NCBI GenBank assembly: GCA_964386385.1
Contig: CAYLRN010000002.1
Span: 1-64,000 of the forward strand
Direction of reading: 5' to 3'
DNA from: RUG572 sp964386385
GTDB taxonomy: Bacteria; Verrucomicrobiota; Kiritimatiellia; RFP12; UBA1067
DNA: 64,000 nt
In this document: positions 41,588-53,400 of the stretch, one piece after another
Layout of the letters: each line of letters starts with the position of its first letter
Position numbering within the stretch: position 1 is the first letter of the stretch
Notes under the pieces: model-generated
Seen by the model: the letters and a program-made list of their open reading frames with translations, nothing else
Databases searched by the model: none
What the model was told of the DNA's origin: nothing
Position numbers and translations under genes: made by a program

Positions 41588-43384
41588 CTACCGTTTCCCC
41601 TGCTGCTGTTTTTCCGGCGGCTTCTTCGGAGGCTGCGGCTTTTTCGGCGGCTTCTTCGGAGGCGGCCCCCAGCTCTTGAAGACGAACGAACGGGCCGGCA
41701 GGAGATGGTCCCACGCGAACGCCTGGTTGTACTCGTCCGCCGGCACGACCGGCGTCATGACCTTCTTCCCGTCGACCTTCGCCCACGCCGTCATTCCGAA
41801 CGACTGCGGCTCGCCGGCAGGCGACTGCGCCACAAGGCTCGTCGTCACCACGTTGGACGACGCCGGGATGAGCCGCCGCCCCAGGCGGACGCACGGATCC
41901 GCCTCAAGCCGTATCTCCCCCTCGAACCCGTCGTGCCGGATCGCGTACACCTTGAACGACCGCCACGCCCCCTTCTTCGGCGCGAACGACGAGCGGTTCG
42001 CCCACACCTCGAACCTCGGCGCCGGGCGGCTTATGCGCAGGACGTACGAGTAGTCCGTCCCGCCCATGCGCTCCTCGTCCTCCACCTCCACGCGGAACTC
42101 GCCCGGCGCGTCGATGCGCAGACGCCCCACCGGATCGCACTCGCCCTGTATGACAGCACCGCGATGCACAGCGTTCGTCGAATCGGCGAAGCGGGCCAGG
42201 GCGTTCGTCCCGTCGGAGGCGTACACGGAAATCCTGCCGTCAAGCGGCGACCCGGCGCGACGCGCAAGAAGGTCGAACACGTACTCCCCCGGCTCCTTGA
42301 CGGTGAAGCGATGGGACGCCACCGCGCCGGCGGGAAAGACCGTCCCCGCGAACTCGGCCACCTTCGCGGAATCCGGCACGCTCCAGTCCGGCGGCGGAGA
42401 GAGAAAGAGGTCAGACGCCGCCGGCGCGTTCAGTCCGGCGGAGACCTCGACCGCATAGACGAAGTCCTCGCGCCCGCGGTAGAGCGTGTCGCGGATCTCA
42501 AGCGAGTACGTTCCGGACGTCTCCGGCATATGGACGAGCACCGGGTCGGGGTGGTAGTGGTAGTCGCGCGCGACTGCGACTTCGCGTCCGCCGGGATCGA
42601 GCAGCCGCATTTCGGGGTTGAAGAAGCCCGGCACCGCGTCGCCGATGTATGGCTCGAACTCGCGTCCGAAGAGCCGGAACGTCACCGGACACCCCGCCTT
42701 GAGCTCCACGCGGAAGACGTCCGTCTGCCCCGGCTCTATCTGTCCGGACACGAAGCACGGCAGGTCGCGGACGACGGGCGCCTCCGTCCGCCTGCGGTGC
42801 GGGGGCTCGTAGAGCGGCTCCTGCGCGCACGGCGACGGCGTCACGATCAGCGGCTTCGGGGCGGACATCCCGTTCGCGCCGTATACGCGGAACTCGCGGA
42901 CCCCAGGCGCGGCGTCAGCGTCCAGCGCGATCCTCACGATCGCCTTCTGCCGGAGCGACGGCGACATCTGCAGCGGATTGCGCGGCGTGTACAGCCAATG
43001 CGCGACGAGCGAGAGCTCAAGCGGCCCCAGGTCGCCGAGGACGCTCCACCAGCGGTTCGAGTGCCATTCGTCGACATGCGGCACGTCGGGAAGCGGCGGA
43101 CGCTCCCGCCGGCCGTCCGCAATCGCGTCCAGCCACTTCACAAGATACTTCCGCTGGTCGCCGGTCGGCGGGGTGAAGCCCGGCACGATCTCGATTCCGA
43201 GGCACCTCACGCCGTCGCCGGCGTGGATCCCCTTCATGTCGCCAATCGCCTGCCCGCACACGACAAGCGCGTTCGTCGTCCCGACGCGCACCGCCGGGGG
43301 ATAGACGTAGCCGACGTACGGGTCCGCCGTCGCGGCGGACGCAAGGAGCGCGGCGGCCCCTGCAACGATATGCGCGCGTTTCAT
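41588..43384 (-). CDS. Secreted protein with PPC-like beta domains and Pro/Lys-rich tail
   Basis: 598 residues: signal peptide (HIVAGAAALLASAATA), then YVYPPAVRVGTTNALVVCGQ as seen in planctomycete/verrucomicrobial secreted proteins, followed by bacterial pre-peptidase C-terminal (PPC)-like modules (GQIEPGQTDVFRVELKAGCPVTF; SGTYSLEIRDTLYRGREDFVYAVEV; EPGEYVFDLLARRAGSPLDG). The last about 25 residues are a basic PPKKPPKKP-type tail, perhaps for binding anionic wall polymers. No catalytic domain is recognised. AAAGGAGCGG precedes the ATG. It is the last gene of a GH106-MATE operon. Confidence 0.7.
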   Translation of the reverse strand: MKRAHIVAGAAALLASAATADPYVGYVYPPAVRVGTTNALVVCGQAIGDMKGIHAGDGVRCLGIEIVPGFTPPTGDQRKYLVKWLDAIADGRRERPPLPDVPHVDEWHSNRWWSVLGDLGPLELSLVAHWLYTPRNPLQMSPSLRQKAIVRIALDADAAPGVREFRVYGANGMSAPKPLIVTPSPCAQEPLYEPPHRRRTEAPVVRDLPCFVSGQIEPGQTDVFRVELKAGCPVTFRLFGREFEPYIGDAVPGFFNPEMRLLDPGGREVAVARDYHYHPDPVLVHMPETSGTYSLEIRDTLYRGREDFVYAVEVSAGLNAPAASDLFLSPPPDWSVPDSAKVAEFAGTVFPAGAVASHRFTVKEPGEYVFDLLARRAGSPLDGRISVYASDGTNALARFADSTNAVHRGAVIQGECDPVGRLRIDAPGEFRVEVEDEERMGGTDYSYVLRISRPAPRFEVWANRSSFAPKKGAWRSFKVYAIRHDGFEGEIRLEADPCVRLGRRLIPASSNVVTTSLVAQSPAGEPQSFGMTAWAKVDGKKVMTPVVPADEYNQAFAWDHLLPARSFVFKSWGPPPKKPPKKPQPPKKPPEKQQQGKR

Positions 43385-43402
43385 CTTATCCGCTCCTTTC
43401 CC

Positions 43403-44722
43403 TCATGCCCTCCCCGCCCTCGCGGCGAACATCCTGCACCCTGCGTAGCACGCCGTGGCGAACTCCGCAAGCGGCATTGCCAGCCAGAGCGTCCACGCCG
43501 GCAGAAACGCCGGCAGCAGGAACACCAGTGCGCCGCTCAGGACGAGCCCGCGCAAGACGGAGACAACCATCGCGTCCCCAGGACGCAGCACCGACTGGAA
43601 GTAGTACCCCGCGAAGACGTTGAACGGCAGCAGCAGCATCGAAATGCCGTACGTCCGCAGAATGCCGGGCGCGATCGACAGAATCTCGTCCGTCGGCTTC
43701 ATGAACAGGCGCACGAATGCGTTCGGACACGCCTCCGGCAGAATGAACCACACGCCGGAGACGACCGCAACCGCCGTAAGCGCCAACCGCCGCGTCTCGC
43801 GCACGCGCCCCAGAAGCCCCGCGCCGAGGTTGATCGAGAGAATCGGCTGGGCGGACTGCCCCACGGCGTACGCGCAGCACTGCGCCATCATGACAATCGT
43901 CTGCTGCACTCCGAACACGGCAAGCGCCGCGTCGCCCATGAGGGCAAGAATCTGCCTGTTGAAAAAGACCGTGACGATCCCGATCGACAGGTCGATGAAG
44001 AACGCGGAGAAGCCGACAACGAAGATCGTCTTCATCTTGAAGAACGGAACGCTCGGACGCCGCAGCGCCAGCGTGTGCGGACGGAAGAAGTGCAGACACT
44101 GTATGCACACCGTCAGCACGGCGCCAAGCCCGGTCGCAAGGCCCGCGCCGAACATCCCCCATCCAAGCGGGAATACGAAGAACCAGTCGCCGAACACGTT
44201 CAGCGCGCCGCCGGCAAGCACCGCCGCCATCGCCAGGTTCGGCGCGTCGTCGTTGCGCAGGAATCCGCCCAGCAGCTGCGTGAAGAGGAAGAACGGCAGC
44301 AGCCACTTTAGCGGGCGCACGTAGTCGAGAGCCAGGTCAAGCACCGGCCCGCGCGCGCCGAACGCAGTGAAGATCTCACGCTCCCAGGCGAACACGCATA
44401 TCTGCGTGAGAAGCCCCACGCCAAGTCCGAACACCACCGCCGAGGTGAAGTACTCGTTCGCCTTCTCTATGCGCGCGCACGTCTTCCCCTTCAGCTTGCC
44501 GAAGAGGACGCCGCCGCCAATGCCCATCATGAGGCCGAAGGCGTAGATGATCGTCCAGAACGGAAGCACCACCGCCAGCGCGGCGACTCCGTTCGGTCCC
44601 TGCGACTGCCCGACGGCGACCATGTCCACGATGCCGTAGACGGCGGCGACCGTCGTCGACCCGAACGCCGCCAGCAGATAGTGTCGGAAAACCGGTCCAA
44701 GCCTGTCTGTCAGCAAGTTCAT
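43403..44722 (-). CDS. MATE-family efflux/lipid-linked flippase-type transporter
   Basis: 439 residues, about 12 hydrophobic segments in two similar halves (GSTTVAAVYGIVDMVAVGQ in the first, ALMGDAALAVFGVQQTIVMMAQCCAYAVGQSAQPILSINLGA in the second), as in MATE multidrug/Na+ antiporters. The substrate is unknown; lying between GH106 and a secreted protein it may export something glycan-related, but that is a guess. ATG 44722 is chosen (AGGTGAG upstream); GTG 44728 is an alternative. 18 bp separate it from the next gene. Confidence 0.85.
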   Translation of the reverse strand: MNLLTDRLGPVFRHYLLAAFGSTTVAAVYGIVDMVAVGQSQGPNGVAALAVVLPFWTIIYAFGLMMGIGGGVLFGKLKGKTCARIEKANEYFTSAVVFGLGVGLLTQICVFAWEREIFTAFGARGPVLDLALDYVRPLKWLLPFFLFTQLLGGFLRNDDAPNLAMAAVLAGGALNVFGDWFFVFPLGWGMFGAGLATGLGAVLTVCIQCLHFFRPHTLALRRPSVPFFKMKTIFVVGFSAFFIDLSIGIVTVFFNRQILALMGDAALAVFGVQQTIVMMAQCCAYAVGQSAQPILSINLGAGLLGRVRETRRLALTAVAVVSGVWFILPEACPNAFVRLFMKPTDEILSIAPGILRTYGISMLLLPFNVFAGYYFQSVLRPGDAMVVSVLRGLVLSGALVFLLPAFLPAWTLWLAMPLAEFATACYAGCRMFAARAGRA

Positions 44723-44780
44723 TTTCACTCACCTGTCAGTTTCCATCGGCAGAGGCGAACGCCCCAAGCCAAATCCTTCG

Positions 44781-47120
44781 CTAGCGCAGTTCCACCGGTC
44801 CGAGCAGCCCCGACGGCACGAGCGGCGAATCCTTCGTGAAGTAGTTCCACGTCGTGAAACAGGCGCGGCCGGCCGACGGACGCGCCGTCTTCTTCACGAA
44901 CCATTCGGGAAAGCGCTTCAGATACCACCCGCCCGGATACGGCGCCTCCGCGAACTCGCAGTCCGGCGGCTCGCGCTCGTCGCCGATGAGACGGTTCGCC
45001 CAGACGTTCGTGAACTCGATTTCGAGCTCGTTCGCGCCGGCCTTCAGCGTTCCTTCGGGAAGGGCGAGAACATACGGGTCGCACCATACGGCGCCGAGGA
45101 GGCGTCCGTTCAGCGCGACGCGGGCCACCTGCCCCTGGCAGTCGCCAAGCGAAAGCCGGCGCGCATTCGCGGCGACCGAGGCCGGGCAGTCGAACGCGGT
45201 CACGTACGTCGCGGTCCCGCTGAAATGGCGGACGCGCGCGTCGGCGCTTTTCGTCCAGTCGGCCGGCGACGCCATCTCCACGACCGCCGCCGCGTTCGTC
45301 GCCTGGCCGGGAAACGACACGCGCCACGGCGAGGAAACGCGATGCAGCGCGACGGCGGGGACGCCCCTCTGGACGAACTCGGACTCCGCCGTCGGCGCGA
45401 CGCCGGCAATGGACTTGCGGTAGACGAGAAAGCCGCTTCCGCAGGCGGGGAGCGCCAGCGGGACGCGCCCGCCCTCGCAGACGAGCGGCGTGACGCGCCC
45501 CGTCACGGGGTCGAACCATTCAGGCGTCTTGCCGGCGGTCTGCGGCGGCGGCACGGCCGCAAGCGAGACGGGACGGTCCGAATGGTTGGCGATGAAGAAG
45601 ACGCACGTGCCGTCCGCCACGCGCGAGAGGGAGGATACCGGCGTACCCGCCGGAGAGATGGCAGTCCCGGCGATGCGGACCGTGTCGGACGGCTCGCCCC
45701 ATTGGAGCAGAGCCTGGCAGCGGTTGAGGTACGCGAACCATCCGGCGCCGGTCTTCGCCCACGTCTGCGTCCGTCCGAAATGCGTACCCCAGCGGCCCAT
45801 CGTCATGCCGGGGACGATCTCGTCCTCCCACGGCTGGAGCGGCGCAGTGTGCAGGACGAAGCGGTTGACGCCGCGGGCGAACTGCCGGTCGCCGCACGCC
45901 TTGAGAAGACAGGGCGTCTCCGTCCACCGGCAGCTGTCGGGCTGTCCGGTGAACGCCTCCGCCTCGACGACGTTGTGGCGCCGTCCGCCAGGCCCCGTCC
46001 AGCGGTTCCATCCGAGAGGGCCGGGGACGCCGCGGCTGCGCTTCGGGTCGAACCAGAACTCCGTCATGAGGCGGTCGACGTGCGCGGCGCATTCGCGCGA
46101 ATCGAACGGGCCGGTGTACGGCTCGCAGGCGAACTCGAGGCCGGCGGCGGCGAGTTTTTCGCGCATGGTCTTGAAGAGGACGTCGCGGTAGAGGTCCTTG
46201 ATCGTGCGGTCGTAGTCGTCCTTGAACTTCCTCTCCGCCGCGGCGTCGGCGACCTTGAACCCGCCGAGGACGGGAAGGAACGGCAGCGGGTCGTAGCCGC
46301 GCCGGGCGGTGAACTCCTCGCGCATCCGCGGCGTCCACGTGGGACGACCGGCCTCGTAGCTGTCGAGGAGGATGAACTTGAGTCCGCGACCGACCTGGTC
46401 GCCGACGAAGCGCTTCAGGTCTCCGATCACGTGGTCGAGATGGAATTCCACGGCCTCTTTGGACATCTTGTCGCATTCAAGCCCGAAGGCCTCCCACTGG
46501 GCGGGCTGGACGAAAGCGCCCATGGGGACGTGCTGGACGCGGACGCCGCCGACGGTGGCTATCTCCCGGAGGTCGGAGCGGCGCGCGGGGACGTCCGGCT
46601 TCTCGAACCGGCCATTGTCCTCGTTGTGCACGGGGAAGTCTGCGTGCGCCTTGAGGGAGATCTGCGCCTCGGCGTTCGTGACGTTGAAGACGAGTTCGCG
46701 CATCGCAAGGCGCGGCGGAATCCACGGCCCGCCCGTCGAAGTGTAGCCGGGGCAGTTGTGAAGCCCCAGCTCCACGCCGCGTCTTTCGGCCTCCACGCAG
46801 GCGAAGCGCACCAGTTCCCACCACGGCGGCGTGAACGCCACAAGCCCCTCCGTGCGCGATCCGGGGATGGACGTCGCCCACGGGGTGCAGACGTCCGCCA
46901 TGCCGAAGATCGTCGCGCTGCCGACGCCGACTTCACGGAACCAGTCCAGATCGCGGACAATCCCCTCCCGCGTGACGTTGCACCCCATCCAGTGCCACCA
47001 CACGCCAGTCTTCGCGCTCTGCGGCGGATTTCGGAACACCTCCTCCGGGTCGACCGCCGCGACAGCGGCCCACGCCGCGAAGCCCATCGCCGCACAGGCA
47101 GCCAAGTTCGTCCATTTCAT
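44781..47120 (-). CDS. Secreted GH106-type alpha-L-rhamnosidase
   Basis: 779 residues with a signal peptide (NLAACAAMGFAAWAAVAA). The opening EEVFRNPPQSAKTGVWWHWMGCNVTREGIVRDL, LGLHNCPGYTSTGGPWI, FILLDSYEAGRPTWTPRMREEF (acidic residues near the active site), the GFDSRECAAHVDRLMTEFW region and the C-terminal jelly-roll (RLSLGDCQGQVARVALNGR) match GH106, which removes terminal alpha-L-rhamnose from plant pectins and glycosides. ATG 47120 fits the signal peptide; an upstream extension to 47384 crosses the promoter. With GH71-like and GT17 genes it suggests glycan foraging. Confidence 0.85.
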   Translation of the reverse strand: MKWTNLAACAAMGFAAWAAVAAVDPEEVFRNPPQSAKTGVWWHWMGCNVTREGIVRDLDWFREVGVGSATIFGMADVCTPWATSIPGSRTEGLVAFTPPWWELVRFACVEAERRGVELGLHNCPGYTSTGGPWIPPRLAMRELVFNVTNAEAQISLKAHADFPVHNEDNGRFEKPDVPARRSDLREIATVGGVRVQHVPMGAFVQPAQWEAFGLECDKMSKEAVEFHLDHVIGDLKRFVGDQVGRGLKFILLDSYEAGRPTWTPRMREEFTARRGYDPLPFLPVLGGFKVADAAAERKFKDDYDRTIKDLYRDVLFKTMREKLAAAGLEFACEPYTGPFDSRECAAHVDRLMTEFWFDPKRSRGVPGPLGWNRWTGPGGRRHNVVEAEAFTGQPDSCRWTETPCLLKACGDRQFARGVNRFVLHTAPLQPWEDEIVPGMTMGRWGTHFGRTQTWAKTGAGWFAYLNRCQALLQWGEPSDTVRIAGTAISPAGTPVSSLSRVADGTCVFFIANHSDRPVSLAAVPPPQTAGKTPEWFDPVTGRVTPLVCEGGRVPLALPACGSGFLVYRKSIAGVAPTAESEFVQRGVPAVALHRVSSPWRVSFPGQATNAAAVVEMASPADWTKSADARVRHFSGTATYVTAFDCPASVAANARRLSLGDCQGQVARVALNGRLLGAVWCDPYVLALPEGTLKAGANELEIEFTNVWANRLIGDEREPPDCEFAEAPYPGGWYLKRFPEWFVKKTARPSAGRACFTTWNYFTKDSPLVPSGLLGPVELR

Positions 47121-47177
47121 CGAATCAGCCCTTTCCCAATGTCGAAAAAACCGCATGATTTCCGCCAATGGCGCATG

Positions 47178-47206
47178 ATTGTAGCAAAGCCCCCGCCAAT
47201 CGGCAA
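47178..47206 (-). promoter_or_regulatory. Promoter of the GH106-MATE-PPC operon
   Basis: Minus strand TTGCCG (47201-47206), exactly 17 bp, TACAAT (47178-47183) with TGC before the -10, about 50 bp before the ATG. Confidence 0.65.
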
Positions 47207-47274
47207 GTGGCTTCCGGAGAACGTCCCGCAAAAACATGCACATGGTTCGACTTTCGTGTCGCGAAAATCGGCAC

Positions 47275-47400
47275 TTGGGCAATTGACGGGGAGGGCGGAC
47301 GTCCTCGTCCGCCGCCACAGTTGAAAAGGCGGTTGAGCGACCAATTCGGCGGGGCGGGACGCCCCGCCCTACCAGTTTGGCCACTTGGTCACTTGAACGC
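47275..47400. repeat. Composite REP-like element
   Basis: Hairpin 47289-47313 (GGCGGACG / CGTCCGCC), GTTGAAAAGGCGGTTGA shoulder at 47321, and inverted hairpin 47348-47373 (GGCGGGGCG / CGCCCCGCC) with CCCTACC. Degenerate CACTTGGTCACTTG units follow. It separates the GH106 promoter from the 3' end of the giant gene. Confidence 0.85.
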
Positions 47401-47405
47401 CCGCC

Positions 47406-50400
47406 CTAATCGCCGAGGACGTTGAAGGGAACGGAGAACGACCAGTTGACGGACGTCCTGCGGTTCGTGTCCTCGTCGACCAGCGTCCACTTCTCCCTCC
47501 TCGTCAGGCAGCCGGGCGCGAGGATGTAGTCCGGCAGACACGACGCGCCGTCGTCCGGCTGGCGGTTGAGGACGAACACGCCGTAGGCCTTGAAGCCCGT
47601 CAGTTCCTTCTGTTTCAAGCCGTACTCGTCCGCGAACAAGAGCGAGCAGCCGCCGGTGAAGACGCCCGTGGCGCGGGTGAACTTCACGGACACGTTGCCA
47701 GCGTTGACGCTTTGGGCGAAATCGATCCGCCCATTCGTCTTCACGATTTTCTTCTTGTCGTGGACAATCTTGTCGTTCTCGAACGCGAGCGCAAAGCCGT
47801 CCGGCTGCGCCGCCGCCACGAACGAGTAGTTGTCGCCCGGCAGGAATTCATATGGGAACTCGTCGATCTTCGCCGTCCCCACCGAGAGGGCGTAGTCGAG
47901 ATAGTATCGCTGCAGGTTCACGGCCTTGTCGTACCATCCGCCGCACGTCCACAGCAGCTCCTCGAATCCTGGCCCGCCGGAGAACTCCCCGCCCATCGCG
48001 TCCTTGTCGTTGTACCACTCCATGCAGCTCCAGTTCTCGTCGACGACGATCTTCATGCCGGAGCCGTCCGGCGCGTTCTCGTCGCGCAGGGCGTAGAGGC
48101 GGATTTCGCCGCCGAAGCAGTAGGGCGACTTCGCCTGGAAGACGGGAATGTACATCGCGTAGCCGTTCGCGGACTCGGAATCCTCGCGGATGCCGCAGGC
48201 CTTGACCGAAAGCGACGGCTTCGTCGTTCCGTCCGGCAGCATTCCCGCGATCTTCGCGTTGCCCTTGTTGTCGACCGTCATCGTCAGGTAGCCGTTGCCG
48301 CCGTTGCATCCCATCAGCCCCATCGTGTAGTAGCCCGCAAACTTCTGCGCGATGTCGAGGTAGGACTGGATCTTCGCGTTGCTGCGGTAGATTGAATAGT
48401 TCCAATAGTTGACGTTCTCCTGGACGCCCTTGCCGTTCGCATCGGGGACGTTCATCGTCAATTCGACAAATGTATCATCCATCAACCAGGCAGACTCGGA
48501 GGTTGTCGAACCACTGGGGACGGCGACATAGAGCTCATTCGTGTAGACGGACTTGCCAATCTTCATGACGTTCAGAAGCGTACGATCGAGAATGCCGTCG
48601 CGCCAATTCTCGTCCCATCCCTTTCCGGAGAATGCGTACGTCTTGCCTGCAATGGAGACCTTCGCCGAAAGCGCGGGCGTCTTTGCCGTAGAGGCGGTGA
48701 ACGTGATGGAGCCAAGGCGCGGGAAGCCGTTCGTCAAATCACCATAATCAGTCTGAAGCAATCCATAGAACGTGCCGCTTTCAAGTGGAACGTCTTCGGT
48801 CTTGACGGTCGCGCGTTTTGCGGCGTATTTCGCGTAGACGGTCTCGGCGGTCGTGCCGGGCTTTGACGTCTCGGCGATCGTGACCTCGCACGTGTCGCCG
48901 CCCGCGATGACGGCGGGGACTTCGTCCGCCGCGCGCTCGATTGCCGCGAACGGCGTGAGCGTGACGGAAAACGTCTTCGACTTCACGCCGTCGTAGACTG
49001 CCACGAGGTCGGGAATGAGCGTGACGCGGATCTTCTTCGCATTCCTGTCGCCGTCCGCCCATTCGAGGACGCCGGACTGCGCCACGTAGTCTTCGCCAGC
49101 CTTCGCCGTGCCGTCCGCCGTCGCGTACTTCACGCGGACGCGGCCGTCCTTGCCGGTGCGGTTGACCGTCAGGTCGACGTACGCCGCGCTCTCCTTCACG
49201 CTGACGGCGGTCTTCGCGAACTTTATCGCCCCGGCGTCGGCGTAATGCCCGGTGATCGTGTAGTTGCCCGACCGCTTTTCGGGCGTTCCATGCATGACGG
49301 TGAGATAGTACGGAGTCTTCGTCTTGGGCATGACGATCTGCGTCGCGGACGTCACATGGTCGATCGGCATTCCGTTCACGTCGCAGACGGTCACGCCGTT
49401 TGCGTTCGTGATTGAGAAGACGGCATCGCAGCCGACCTGCTTCTCGGCGAACGCCAGTGAGATGTCGTATAGTGCGCCGTCGCGTCCCGTTATCTTGAAG
49501 TTGTCCTCCGGATCGTCGCTGCGCAGCGAACGCTCGAACTTCGTCGGCGTCGCATTCGGCGTCCAGTTCACCGCGCCCTTCGCCACGTCGTCCTTCGAAT
49601 CGGCGGAGTCTTTTGCAACCGAAGTCCATTGTGCGTAGTAGGTGACGTTGTTCCAGACGACGGTCTCGCTTGTGACATCGGCATAGGAAGACCGGCTCGG
49701 CCTCCATCTGATGAACGCATGGTTTTTCCATACTGGAATCGGCAGCTCTCCGACCTTGCTTCCTGCGGCCAAAGTCCGCGTCGCGGGCGAAACCGTGGCA
49801 TCAGAGTAGTATGCATTGAACGTCACCGTGACCGGCGCGGCTTCCACGGTGAACTGCCTCATCTTCCAGTGGACGCTCTCGCCAAACTGCTCCATCTGCG
49901 TCTTGAAATCGATTTTTGCGTCAATCTCCTTGTCGTGGTTGAGAATGACGTACACGGCATACTCGCCCGGCTCAAGGGTGTTTTTGGAATAGGACGCGAA
50001 ATCGACATAGATCGAGTTTGACGAAACGGAACGCGACCTCACGTTTTTGATTTCATAGTCTCCGATGTCAAATCGCTGCGACGCACCTTGCCGATTCCGA
50101 AGGAGAACTACCTGGACAAGCCCCGTTGGATTGTTGCCCTTATTGTAGTTCTGCCAATGGTATTCATGATAGATGCGAATGCCTTCCGCCGTGTTGAATG
50201 AAGACCTGCCGACCGCCATATAGCTGGGAGAATCATCGGACACCATCATGGAATCCCCCCACTCTTCTTCAAAGTAGAACTCAAGACATGGGTTCGTGGA
50301 GGAAACGGCTTTCGTCCAATGCGCATACCATGTGACATTGGAATAGACGGGCGTGGACACCATGACGCGCGTTCCGCCGTCAGACTCCGTGAACCATCCA

Positions 50401-53400
50401 TCCAGCACATACCCGAAGCGAGACGCGGAACTAAACTCCGCAATGCCACTTCCCCTCGCGACAGCATGCAGACTCCCAGGATAGACCCAACCGCCATTTG
50501 CGTCAAGCGTGACGACAACATGATCGTCGTCCTCAACCCACCGCGCGTACACTTTGACATCATCATGCACCACAGTGGAGAGCGTGAACTGCACTCCGCC
50601 CTCCTTGTGCGTGTACCACCCCGCGAACACTAGATTGGTATGCCATGCCGATGGAAGCGAACTTAAACAGTGCCCGACACCAAGCGTATAACACGTGTCG
50701 CCAAACCCGCCGTTCGCATCGAACGTCACCGTCGCTCTCGTCTTGACCGACCAGTGCGCGTAGTATGTCACGTCGCCGGAAACAACTGTGTCCGCCGTAA
50801 TCTTTGTTCCACCTGTGGCCGCCGTGTACCAGCCGTCGAATGTGTAGCCGCTTCGCGTCGGCGTGGGAAAGCTGCCGATCGCCGAACCCGATGAAACCGT
50901 GCGCGTTTCCTCCGAAACCGTTCCGCCGTTCGCGTCGAACGTCACCGTGACAGGAGCGGCAGTCACGGTGAACTGCTTCATCTTCCAGTATACACCCTCG
51001 CCGAACTGCTCCAGCTGCGTCTTGAAATCGCCATTCGCATCAATCCCCTTGTCGTTGTTCAGGACGACGTACACTGCGTATTCGCCAGGCTCAAGGGTGT
51101 TCGCGGGATAGGTTGCAAAATCCGTCAAATCACTATAGAAGTAAGAGTCTGCCGAAACGGAACTTGACTTAACGTTTTTGATTTCATAATCGCCAGTGTC
51201 AAATTGCTTTGACATTCCATCCCGATGGCGAAGAAGAACAGTTTGGACACATCCTGTCGGATTTCCGCCATAGGAGGGATTGTGCCAGTTGTATGCACAA
51301 TGCACACGTATTGTCTCAGAGGAGTGAAAGGTCTCCCTGTTATCGGACACAAGCACGGACTCTCCCCACTCTTCTTGAAAACGGAATACAAGTTGACGAC
51401 TTGTGGAAGGCATGATTTTTATCCAATGAGCATACCATGTCACATTGGAGTAGACAGGCGTAAAAACCGTGACGCTTCTTCCGCCGTCAGGTTCCGTGAA
51501 CCATCCGTCAAGCACGTACTCATTACGATATGCCCTTGAAAACTCCTGAATGCCGCTTCCCCTTGCAACCGCGTGTTTGTCTCCGTACTCAACACTGCCG
51601 CCATTCCCATCAAGCGTGATGACAACATTATCTGGATCGGTACTCCAGTGTGCATACAACTGGATGTCGTCATCCACCCGAGTGTATTCATTGAACTGCA
51701 CTCCGCCCTCTTTGGCCGTCCACCACCCGGCAAACAGCAGATTGGTGTGCCATGCCAATGGCAGGGAGGTCATGTGATACCCCTTTTTTATTCCGTAATA
51801 GGACGAAGCGCAGCTTCCGCCGTTCGCGTCAAACTTCACATCCATGCATTCTTTAGGCGACCAGTGCGCGTAGTATGTCGCATCGGCATAGACCTTAAAA
51901 CTGACATACCCCCCCGAAACCTTCGTTCCGTCCTGCGTATACCAGCCGTCGAGTTTGTGTCCGCTTCGTTCCGTCTTTGGCGGACTCACATAGCTTCCCA
52001 TCTCAATCGTCTGCTCTGCCGTCGAGCCTGTTCCGCCATTCACATCAAACGAGACCGTAACTTGCGGCGCAGACACCGTGAACGTCTTCACCATCAGATT
52101 GTTTGTCTCGTCGGTCTCGTTGACTGCATTGCAGCAGTCCAACCAGATGAGAACGGCATATGTACCCTTCTCGGAAACTTTAAACGTGAAATCTCCGCTG
52201 GCGACTCCATTCGTCTCCAATTCAAGTCCAGACACCTCGCGGAAGGCAGAGTAGGAATATGCGTTGTAGTCTGCCCAGTCAAAAGTTTCTGAATTCCATC
52301 GCCTGCGCTTAAGGACAAAGATTCGGTTCGTATACCCTTCCGTCAATGTGCCATTTGAAACACCATATGCATAGTGAACGGAAATCGCATTCGTAGGCAT
52401 GAACTCTGACTTGTCCTCCAGTCCAATTCCATCGGACAGCCAACACGACGCCGGCCATCCTTGTCCGGCCGGTGTCATGAAAGCGAGGTCCTTGGTGGGC
52501 GTAGACGGCGAATACATGGAGTACTTGAGAGAGTACTCTAGCGACGCCCCTATCGTCCATGTCTTGAGACGCAGATAATGCGTTCCCGACTCGGCGGCAG
52601 TGTAGACAATCTTGCATCCATGCCTCGTCTCGCTTCCATTGTCCGATGCGACCATGTACGCCTCAGTCATCGAGTGTGGACAGAACAACGCTCCATCAAT
52701 CATCCCGCCTTCCGTCGCCGCTTCCAAAACATATGTCTTGCCGGCAATCATGTTGATCCTGAAACAGTCGACCACATCGTATTCATCCAAGGTATGCGGT
52801 CCGTGAATCTGCTCTGATTCCGTCGGTGACAATTCCACGTTCGTGTATCCGCCGTCATCCCCGGGATCCCATGCGTCGTTCTTCAGGATTTTATATCTCA
52901 ACGAATAGGTCGCAAACCCTTGGTTGTATATCTTGATGGGCAAATCAACATCACATCTCAAATAGTATGTGCCACTGACCGAAGGGGTAAACACGCAACC
53001 CCTGATTCCCAAGCCATCCCTCCTATTGGAGTGCGCGACGCTTGGCAAAGAAGACCATGCACGCGAAGACACAGACACAGCATCCTCTTCTGACGCATGA
53101 ATAGTGAATTCAACCGTATTCGTCACAGACGCAGTGGCTATTCCGTCTTCAAATTTACACCCTTCAAATTCAGTCTCAAACAGATATGTCGTACCCGCTT
53201 GAAGGTCAACCCTGAAGCAATCGCACCAATCCTTGGCATACTGATGCCCCGTAAGACCTCCTGAATCCCAGCTGTAAATCACATGTTTACCATGCATCTG
53301 TTCTGTGTCCGTTGGCGGCGTCAACAATGTTCCACTAGACGGATCATTGTCACCCATATCCCATTCATCCTCATGAAAAACTGTCCGAGCAGCATATCCC

